This document shows positions 1-4,437 of a stretch of 5,480 bases of DNA, in pieces (positions within the stretch are counted from its first letter, which is position 1; the number at the start of each line of letters is the position of its first letter). The notes beneath the pieces are model-generated. The model was not told where the DNA came from. It was given only the letters and a program-made list of their open reading frames with translations, and did not search any database. The DNA is from Actinomycetes bacterium (GTDB taxonomy: Bacteria; Actinomycetota; Acidimicrobiia; Spongiisociales; UBA5794). The stretch is taken from contig JAHEEL010000159.1 in NCBI GenBank assembly GCA_024640745.1, positions 1 through 5,480 of the forward strand. Direction: 5' to 3'. Both the position numbers and the translations under genes were made by a program.

Positions 1-304
1 GAGCAGCGATCTCCTCCACGTTCGTGTAACCGTCTCCGTCCGCGTCGAGGTCGTTGATCGCGACGTAGTTCTCGTCTTCCTTCCACTGCCGGGCATAGGA
101 GTTGAGCTTGTACTCGGATCCTTGGATGTTGTGGCAGAGTGTGCAGCTGTCGATGCGACTGCCGACTGCAGCCGGGTAGGTCGCTTCGAACGCCGGGAGG
201 TACTCGGATTCAGGCTTGGCCTCAGCGCCTCCGGCGACCGCAAACATGAGACCGATGGCAAAGGCGCCGACAACCATGACCGCGGCTGCTGCTCGAGGTT
301 TCAC
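1..304 (-). CDS. Exported CxxCH (c-type haem) plus EF-hand protein, 3' part missing
   Basis: Reading from GTG at 304 gives 101 codons with no stop before the left edge, so the C-terminus is missing. Residues 1-29 look like a signal peptide: K2 and R4, a hydrophobic core about 9-24, and an AEA cleavage motif ending at residue 29. C54-T-L-C57-H58 is a standard covalent c-haem binding motif. It is followed by an LNSYARQW segment (67-74) and an EF-hand loop, with D87, D89, D91, G92 and E98 at loop positions 1, 3, 5, 6 and 12. From family knowledge, CxxCH followed by an acidic calcium loop recurs in small exported bacterial proteins. A role in extracytoplasmic electron transfer or calcium-stabilised binding is inference. 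The first ATG (309) hits a stop after two codons, so GTG at 304, with a good Shine-Dalgarno, is the start. Haem attachment could be false if the full protein lacks an axial ligand. Confidence 0.8.
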   Translation of the reverse strand, partial: MKPRAAAAVMVVGAFAIGLMFAVAGGAEAKPESEYLPAFEATYPAAVGSRIDSCTLCHNIQGSEYKLNSYARQWKEDENYVAINDLDADGDGYTNVEEIAA

Positions 305-308
305 GGCA

Positions 309-317
309 TCCTTCCCT
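309..317 (-). promoter_or_regulatory. Ribosome binding site deciding the GTG start of the CxxCH/EF-hand gene
   Basis: The minus strand reads AGGGAAGGA, ending 4 nt before GTG at 304. This purine-rich Shine-Dalgarno supports the GTG over the nearby ATG at 309, which overlaps the site and is followed at once by a stop codon. Confidence 0.65.
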
Positions 318-363
318 ATTCGGATCGCGGCTCGTCCGTTGTGGCAGTATCGGTCGATGCGGC

Positions 364-400
364 TTAGGTCATTACCAACGGATGGTTAATCCAGGCCTAA
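364..400. promoter_or_regulatory. 37-bp imperfect nested dyad, candidate operator or leader hairpin
   Basis: The outer arms are TTAGGTC (364-370) and GGCCTAA (394-400), pairing at 6 of 7 positions plus a G-T wobble on the plus strand. The inner arms are ATTACC (371-376) and GGTTAAT (384-390), pairing over 6 bp with one bulged T. They surround a 7-nt centre. Three unpaired bases (391-393) separate the inner and outer right arms. The element lies about 60 bp upstream of the GTG start of the CxxCH/EF-hand gene and is clearly more A+T-rich than its surroundings. An operator for a dimeric regulator or a folded 5' leader are both possible. A terminator for the upstream reductase gene is less likely, because its stop is almost 200 bp away and no T-run follows. 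Confidence 0.4.
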
Positions 401-596
401 ATCTTCACCCGGTCGGCGGGGGCTAGGGCGCTCGGCTCATCGGGTTGTGTGTGGGTTCGGCGGATCGTCCCTCCTCAGTCGTGCGGAGCGTTGGGCAGTC
501 TGCTGCGGCCTTCGTCAGCGAATTGGCCGCTTGTGGCCACGATCGGCGAAGAGGTCGCTCTTGGCGCGCCGTCGATTCCCGGCCGCGGTCGCGAAT

Positions 597-998
597 TCAG
601 GTGACCGTGAACTCGATGAGCGGGGCATCGGCAACCCAGCGAGGAAGGATGTGTTCGGCCTTGCTCGGTTCGTTGTCCCAGCTCTCGGTGAGGATCCGGT
701 AGAGCACGCGTGCCCGTTCCTCTCTATTCGTGATTTCCGTCGCGGTCGCCGCCAGGTCGGCGTCGACGCCGCGTTTGAGGTGGAGCGTGAACTCGGGATG
801 GGCGCGCAAGTTGGCCAACCAGTCCCGTTTGAAGCCCGGCTTGCCGGTGATGTAGAAGCGCCCATCGAAGGAGTGGAAAACGATCTCGATTCGGCGATCA
901 AGACCGCTCTTCGCTCCGACCGTCGTGATGTCGACGATTCCGCCGCGGGTGAGGACCGTCTCTACCGGTGTGTCCATGAGGCGGGAACGGGGCCGCAC
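597..998 (-). CDS. Ddn-like nitroreductase/F420H2-dependent quinone reductase family protein
   Basis: The 133-residue product has the layout of the deazaflavin (F420)-dependent nitroreductase family, a small FMN-binding-like split barrel. V22-D-I-T-T-V-G-A-K-S-G (22-32) matches the family's TTxGRxSG phosphate-binding strand. FDGRFYITGKPG (44-55) and W60-L-A-N-L-R-A-H-P (60-68) follow, and the protein ends in the usual PLIEFTV strand. Known relatives use reduced F420 to reduce quinones or nitro compounds; the substrate here is unknown, and cofactor use is inferred from the family. The start is uncertain: GTG at 998 gives the longest frame but has only a weak AGAG-type site, while ATG at 977 has none. 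It begins 54 bp after the rtcB stop on the same strand and is probably co-transcribed as the last gene of the cluster. Confidence 0.8.
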   Translation of the reverse strand: MRPRSRLMDTPVETVLTRGGIVDITTVGAKSGLDRRIEIVFHSFDGRFYITGKPGFKRDWLANLRAHPEFTLHLKRGVDADLAATATEITNREERARVLYRILTESWDNEPSKAEHILPRWVADAPLIEFTVT

Positions 999-1052
999 TC
1001 ATCTCTATTCCCGCTGTCGCATTACGCAGCGAGAACCGGGCACTCACATCGA

Positions 1053-2477
1053 TCAGCCCTTCACCACCCCGATCGGCCGAAGACGGGCGACCCGGTCGGC
1101 GAGGCCGGCGGCAGCGCAGACGCGTGCCACTTCGTCGACGTCCTTGTAGGCATACGGCGCCTCTTCCGCAAGGAGGCGAACCGAGCCGGGGCGGATGCTG
1201 ATGCCGGCGCGCTCGAGATCTTTGCGCACGTCCCGTCCGCTTGCTCGGCGCTTTGCCGCTCCCCGGCTCATGAGGCGCCCTGCTCCGTGCGCCGCCGATG
1301 CGAACGCGGGATTGTCGGCGACCCCGCGCAGCACCCACGACGCGGTCCCCATACTCCCGGGGACCAGCACGGGTTGGCCGACGCCCCGGATGTCGTCCGG
1401 GAGATCGGGATGGCCGGGTTCGAACGCCCGGGTCGCGCCCTTCCGATGCACACACAGAACACTCGGCGCGCCATCGACGACGTGGGTCTCCAGCTTTGCG
1501 AGGTTGTGCGCGACGTCGAACACGAGTTCCAGCCCGAGGCCGTCCGCCGGTGTCCGCAACGCTGCCGAGAATGCTTGACGCGCTTCGTGCGCGAGGATAT
1601 GTCGGTTTGCCCAGGCGAAGTTCGCCGCCGTCGCCATCGCGGCGAGGTACGCCCGCCCTTCACGAGAACGGACCGGAACGCACGCGAGCTGACGATCGGG
1701 GACGGCAATGCCGTGACGCGCCATGGCCGGGCCCATGACCTTCAGCTGATCCTGACAGGTTTGATGGCCGAGGCCCCGGCTCCCGCAGTGGATCATGACG
1801 GCGAGCGTGCCGGATTCGAGCCCAAAGGCTGCGGCAGTTTTCGGTTCGAATATGCGGTCGACGATTTGCACTTCGAGGAAGTGGTTCCCGGCACCCAACG
1901 AGCCGAGCTGGCCGCCGCCGCGCTGCCGGGCCTCCGGAGAGACCCAATCGCGTCCGCCACCGACGGATACCCCCCGCTCTTCGCATCGTTCGAGGTCTCG
2001 GTCGGTGCCGAAACCTGCGTCGAGTGCAGACCGCGCGCCGTGCTCGAGGATCCCATTGAGGAGGTCCCGAGGCGCGATCCCTCCTTTCCCGGCCCCGCGC
2101 GGGATGCGAGCGTCGAGTTCGGCCATGATCCGTTCGCCGTGCCGGAAGAAGTCGGTCGCGGTGAGATGAGAAGCCAGCAGGCGAACCCCGCAGCAGATGT
2201 CGAAGCCGACACCACCCGGCGAGACAACGCCCCCGGCCTCCACGTCGGTGGCGGCCACGCCTCCGATTGGGAAGCCGTATCCCCAGTGGATGTCGGGCAT
2301 GGCAAGCGACGCACGGACGATGCCGGGGAGATGCGCCACATTCGCCACCTGGTCGACGGCGCGGTCCTCACGCGCCTGCACCATCAAGGGTGGGCTGGCG
2401 AAGACGACACCCGGGACGCGCATCCCACCCGAGCGTGGGATGGTCCACTCGTAGTCGCCGGTCCACGACGGTTCCAT
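1053..2477 (-). CDS. rtcB: RNA-splicing ligase RtcB, GTP-dependent 3'-5' RNA ligase
   Basis: The 474-residue product is full length for the archaeal-type RtcB family. RtcB joins RNA ends bearing 2',3'-cyclic phosphate or 3'-phosphate to 5'-OH ends in the cytoplasm, using GTP and Mn2+. Metal and nucleotide residues are all in place: D93 and C96 in GFDICCGVR, N198-H199 in GAGNHFLE, H230 in MIHCGSRGLGH, H324 in DVAHN, and H397 in AAHGAGRLMSR, the histidine that is guanylylated in the family. PGSMGTASWVLRG (373-385) and the C-terminal YKDVDEV...LRPIGVVKG are also typical. The WTIP motif at 11-14 aligns with the family N-terminus, supporting ATG at 2477, although no Shine-Dalgarno is evident. An oddity is C95, where the archaeal DINCGVR motif has Asn. 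Archease lies 46 bp upstream, matching the known activator partnership. Confidence 0.97.
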   Translation of the reverse strand: MEPSWTGDYEWTIPRSGGMRVPGVVFASPPLMVQAREDRAVDQVANVAHLPGIVRASLAMPDIHWGYGFPIGGVAATDVEAGGVVSPGGVGFDICCGVRLLASHLTATDFFRHGERIMAELDARIPRGAGKGGIAPRDLLNGILEHGARSALDAGFGTDRDLERCEERGVSVGGGRDWVSPEARQRGGGQLGSLGAGNHFLEVQIVDRIFEPKTAAAFGLESGTLAVMIHCGSRGLGHQTCQDQLKVMGPAMARHGIAVPDRQLACVPVRSREGRAYLAAMATAANFAWANRHILAHEARQAFSAALRTPADGLGLELVFDVAHNLAKLETHVVDGAPSVLCVHRKGATRAFEPGHPDLPDDIRGVGQPVLVPGSMGTASWVLRGVADNPAFASAAHGAGRLMSRGAAKRRASGRDVRKDLERAGISIRPGSVRLLAEEAPYAYKDVDEVARVCAAAGLADRVARLRPIGVVKG

Positions 2478-2488
2478 CGTTTCATCAT

Positions 2489-2500
2489 GCCACCGGTGGC
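2489..2500. repeat. Perfect 12-bp palindrome in the rtcB leader
   Basis: GCCACCGGTGGC is its own reverse complement and lies in the 46-bp gap between archease and rtcB, ending 11 nt before the rtcB ATG. It occupies the place where a Shine-Dalgarno would be expected, and none is seen. It could be a protein-binding site, a small hairpin affecting rtcB translation, or chance in G+C-rich DNA. Confidence 0.35.
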
Positions 2501-2523
2501 TGCCGGCGGTAGGGGACGACGGC

Positions 2524-2937
2524 TCACACGTCGAAGATCACCCGCACCATCCAGCCGCCTGCTACAGGCTCACACCTGAGTTCGTGATAGGTGATGGCCT
2601 TGATCGGCGGACCGCGCAGGTCCCTTCCAACCGTCGTTGCGCCGGATGCTTCCACGGCCGCGCGCATTCTCGATTCGCGGACGGCGATCGCCGAGAACAC
2701 GACATCGTCCGACTCGCTGCGCAAGAGCAGCTCGCTGAGCACGTCGACCAGCAGGTCTTCCGGTGATGCGGCGACCGTGGTGAATGCGATAGCGGTCTCC
2801 GCCGGTATGGACGAGAGGTCGTACATGAGGTCGAACATCGCGAACGCCGCGTTGCCGATCGCGTCGGCGAGTGTGTCCGCAGTCGTCTCGATGCCCGTGT
2901 CGGCAGTGTGAGACACGATGCTGTAGCGGTTGGTCAC
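2524..2937 (-). CDS. Archease, RtcB activator protein
   Basis: The 137-residue product has the length and motifs of the archease family, which speeds RtcB guanylylation and permits multiple turnover. S9-H-T-A-D-T-G-I-E opens the protein as in the family H-T-A-D motif, with D13 a likely metal ligand. E60-D-L-L-V-D-V-L-S-E-L-L-L (60-72) is the central helix. IKAITYHEL (112-120) and the C-terminal GWMVRVIFDV (128-137), with penultimate D136, complete the metal-site end of the fold. The start is GTG at 2937, preceded by GAAGGGA at a 6-nt spacing. It lies 98 bp downstream of pcm and 46 bp upstream of rtcB on the same strand, so it is probably expressed together with the ligase it serves. Confidence 0.96.
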   Translation of the reverse strand: MTNRYSIVSHTADTGIETTADTLADAIGNAAFAMFDLMYDLSSIPAETAIAFTTVAASPEDLLVDVLSELLLRSESDDVVFSAIAVRESRMRAAVEASGATTVGRDLRGPPIKAITYHELRCEPVAGGWMVRVIFDV

Positions 2938-2943
2938 CAGCCG

Positions 2944-2950
2944 TCCCTTC
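2944..2950 (-). promoter_or_regulatory. Ribosome binding site for the archease GTG start
   Basis: The minus strand reads GAAGGGA, 6 nt before GTG at 2937. It fixes the start, as the family's H-T-A-D motif follows within ten residues. Confidence 0.6.
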
Positions 2951-2964
2951 GAGCCGTCCGGCTC
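2951..2964. repeat. Short inverted repeat upstream of the archease ribosome binding site
   Basis: GAGCCG and CGGCTC arms (2951-2956 and 2959-2964) flank 2 bases; as RNA this allows a 5-bp stem with a 4-nt loop. It lies directly upstream of the archease Shine-Dalgarno in the 98-bp gap after pcm. It may modulate or protect the archease-rtcB part of the transcript, or be chance. No T-run follows, so it is not a standard terminator. Confidence 0.3.
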
Positions 2965-3035
2965 CTGCGATACCGGCTCTCGGCGCGTCGCTCACCGTAG
3001 CCGCACGAATCACGGCTCGAGGCGCGTTCCGACGA

Positions 3036-3644
3036 TCAGTCGTCGGAGCGGGTGAGGGGTACGAAGAGCACCGATGCGAGGTTCTGTGCTGTGATCTCAC
3101 CCGTCTCGTCGACGGTGAAGCGCCACAGCGTCTGCACGTCACCGGCCGCGCCGATCGGGACGACGAGCGACGCTCCGGGGGCGAGTTGTTCGATCAGCCC
3201 CGGGGGCACATGATCGGGGGCGGCGGTGACGATGATGCCGTCATACGGGGCATGTTCGGGCCATCCCGAGTAGCCGTCGGCTGTGCCGATGGTGACCGCG
3301 TAGCCGAGCTCGTCGAGGATGGCCTTGGCCCGCGCAGCGAGCCCCGGGAGGATCTCCGTGGAATACACTTCGCATCCCATTGCCGCGAGCACAGCGGCCT
3401 GGTAGCCGGAGCCGGTTCCGATCTCGAGCACCTTGGCACCGGCCTCGACGCCGAGAGCCTCGCTCATCAGCGCGACCATGGACGGCTGGGAGATCGTTTG
3501 CCCGTATCCGATCGGGAGCGGGAAGTCGCCGTACGCGACATCCTGGAGGTCGTCGGAGACGAAGCGATGGCGTGGCACCGCCTGCATCGCCTTGATGACC
3601 AGCGGGTCGGTGACGCCGCTTGTTTCGATGTTGCGTTTCGCCAT
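3036..3644 (-). CDS. pcm: Protein-L-isoaspartate O-methyltransferase
   Basis: The 202-residue product matches the usual size of this cytoplasmic repair enzyme, which methylates L-isoaspartyl residues with S-adenosylmethionine so that they can revert to aspartate. A38-Y-G-D-F-P-L-P-I-G-Y-G-Q-T-I-S-Q-P (38-55) is the characteristic substrate-side motif. V72-L-E-I-G-T-G-S-G-Y-Q-A-A-V-L-A (72-87) is the SAM-binding loop, and V93-Y-S-T-E-I follows as the acidic motif. GYSGWPEHAPYDGIIVTAAP (124-143) and QLAPGASLVVPIG (153-165) complete the methyltransferase core, and the protein ends near the typical FVPLT. ATG at 3644 is chosen because AGGAG lies 9 nt upstream and the family homology starts just after it. 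It is the first gene of the minus-strand run leading into archease and rtcB. Confidence 0.96.
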   Translation of the reverse strand: MAKRNIETSGVTDPLVIKAMQAVPRHRFVSDDLQDVAYGDFPLPIGYGQTISQPSMVALMSEALGVEAGAKVLEIGTGSGYQAAVLAAMGCEVYSTEILPGLAARAKAILDELGYAVTIGTADGYSGWPEHAPYDGIIVTAAPDHVPPGLIEQLAPGASLVVPIGAAGDVQTLWRFTVDETGEITAQNLASVLFVPLTRSDD

Positions 3645-3865
3645 CGTGATCGGCTCCTGTGTGCGGTCGTCGGTCGAAGCGGTCCCGGACCCAGCGGGGA
3701 GCGAGCAGATGTCGGGGGAGTTGACCCGGTGGTGGGCACTCCAGACCGGAGCCGGGATGAGCGGTTCTCCAACCCAGCCTATGCGCACGGCACCGGTTGG
3801 GGGACCGGGGGCCGACTGCAGTTCCGGTTCCTGCCGGTCGTCCGGGCGACTGATACGCTTGGCCG
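3645..3865. other. Divergent intergenic region between pcm and the NTF2-like gene
   Basis: These 221 bp lie between two divergently transcribed genes and should hold both promoters. On the minus strand TAGGCT (3776-3781) fits the actinobacterial TAnnnT -10 pattern for pcm, with no clear -35; this is a weak call. An inverted repeat CCGGT/ACCGG (3793-3797 and 3804-3808, 6-nt spacer) lies between the two candidate promoters and could be an operator, though CCGGT is frequent here. No gene was seen. Confidence 0.45.
3654..3658 (-). promoter_or_regulatory. Ribosome binding site deciding the pcm start
   Basis: AGGAG on the minus strand, 9 nt before ATG at 3644. The reading frame stays open upstream to 3884, so this site and the family length select the internal ATG. 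Confidence 0.65.
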
Positions 3866-3866
3866 G
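3851..3866 (+). promoter_or_regulatory. Candidate extended -10 promoter giving a leaderless mRNA
   Basis: TGATACGCT (3851-3859) combines a TGn extension with TACGCT, a TAnnnT-type -10. Exactly 6 nt separate it from the GTG start at 3866, so transcription would begin at or next to the start codon. There is no Shine-Dalgarno upstream of this GTG, which fits leaderless initiation, common in actinobacteria. No good -35 is visible. This is inference from spacing and motif only. Confidence 0.45.
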
Positions 3867-4351
3867 TGCAGTCTGAAGGCTCAATCCGCCGGGCCGCCGC
3901 CGACCTCGACGACGCCCTGGAGGCCGGTGACCTCGAACGGGTTGTCGCTTGCTTCGCCGAGGACTGCTCGATCGAGCTGCTCGGCGTCAGGCTGGTCGGT
4001 CGCGCGGGTGTCCGCCGATGGCTCGGCTGGGTGTTTGCCCATGTCGAACGGGTCGAGTTCGCTCCTCGGCTGATGAGCGTCGACGGTGATACCTTCATCG
4101 AGGAGTTCGCGGTGACCGGGATCCTTGCCGGCGGACGCCGCCTCGAGAGCCGATGGGCCGAGATCCTCACGTATCGGGAGAATCTCGTGGCCAGCCTCCG
4201 GCTGTACTTCAATCCGATTGACTTCGCACCGGCCATCGGGGTGGCCGGTCGAGCAATGGGACCGGCCGCTGCCTCGTTCGTCCGCCGTGGCCTCGCTCCG
4301 TACGAAGTGCTTGATCGCACCAAAGACCAGCAGGACCCTCGCCACCGGTGA
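3866..4351 (+). CDS. SnoaL-like / NTF2-superfamily small protein of unknown function
   Basis: The 161-residue product resembles the NTF2-like (SnoaL) alpha+beta barrel family. The N-terminal helix and loop A16-L-E-A-G-D-L-E-R-V-V-A-C-F-A-E-D-C (16-34) is the classic opening, followed by a strand, VGRAGVRRWLGWVF (44-57), and the strands around 62-117 that form the cone, including W97-A-E-I-L-T-Y-R and SLRLYFNP (110-117). No signal peptide or membrane segment is seen. Family members include cyclases, isomerases and ligand-binding or dimerisation domains, so no reaction can be assigned. About 40 residues after position 120 extend beyond the usual fold. The start is GTG at 3866, with no Shine-Dalgarno but a -10-like element at leaderless spacing. 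It is the only plus-strand gene, divergent from pcm and convergent with the glycosidase gene. Confidence 0.8.
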   Translation: MQSEGSIRRAAADLDDALEAGDLERVVACFAEDCSIELLGVRLVGRAGVRRWLGWVFAHVERVEFAPRLMSVDGDTFIEEFAVTGILAGGRRLESRWAEILTYRENLVASLRLYFNPIDFAPAIGVAGRAMGPAAASFVRRGLAPYEVLDRTKDQQDPRHR

Positions 4352-4391
4352 ACCCTCGGCGGCTCGGGATGACAGGAACTCGTGGACGGTC

Positions 4392-4419
4392 GCGGACGCT
4401 GATCGGCAGCGGGTTCCGC
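4392..4419. terminator. Candidate hairpin terminator between convergent genes
   Basis: GCGGA-CGCTG (4392-4401), loop ATCGG, then CAGCG (4407-4411), a 3-nt bulge and TCCGC (4415-4419) form a 10-bp imperfect stem. It lies in the 86-bp gap between the stop codons of the NTF2-like gene and the glycosidase gene, where a two-way terminator is expected. No T-tract follows on either strand, so termination is inferred from position and structure. Confidence 0.4.
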
Positions 4420-4437
4420 CACATCCGGTGCCGCGGG

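Larger units (their letters stand above)
305..596. other. Non-coding gap between the reductase and CxxCH/EF-hand genes
   Basis: These 292 bp carry no convincing gene on either strand; the open frames crossing them lack a ribosome binding site and protein-like composition. The part nearest the CxxCH gene holds that gene's ribosome binding site, and an A+T-richer stretch at about 364-405 contains a nested inverted repeat. A short AAGAG/CTCTT hairpin at 549-562 lies just downstream of the reductase stop but has no T-tract, so it is only a weak terminator candidate. The promoter of the CxxCH gene most likely lies here, but no clear -35/-10 pair was found. Confidence 0.6.

Noticed and set aside
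122..367. 81-codon plus-strand open frame at the left end
   Set aside because: It is antisense to the signal peptide and haem motif of the CxxCH/EF-hand gene and has no homology signal.
305..596. Possible tRNA or small RNA gene in the left gap
   Set aside because: No cloverleaf pattern or T-arm consensus could be traced; only the dyad at 364-400 and a short hairpin at 549-562 were found.
898..1455. 185-codon minus-strand frame, including an ATG at 1002 next to the reductase start
   Set aside because: It overlaps rtcB and the reductase in a different phase, with Arg/Pro-rich composition and no motif; the reductase frame itself starts at 998 or 977.
447..2579. 710-codon plus-strand open frame antisense to the reductase, rtcB and the end of archease
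   Set aside because: It lies opposite well-recognised genes, is rich in Arg, Asp and Gly with no family motif, and has no ribosome binding site. High G+C makes long antisense frames common.
3645..3884. 80-codon N-terminal extension of pcm
   Set aside because: It would cross the whole divergent intergenic region and overlap the NTF2-like gene start; family length and the AGGAG site support ATG at 3644.
2871..4073. 400-codon plus-strand open frame opposite pcm and running into the NTF2-like gene
   Set aside because: It is antisense to pcm, overlaps the NTF2-like gene in another phase, and its translation shows no recognisable domain.
3241..4422. 393-codon minus-strand open frame
   Set aside because: It overlaps pcm out of phase and lies antisense to the NTF2-like gene; composition is low-complexity Arg/Pro/Ser typical of a shadow frame.
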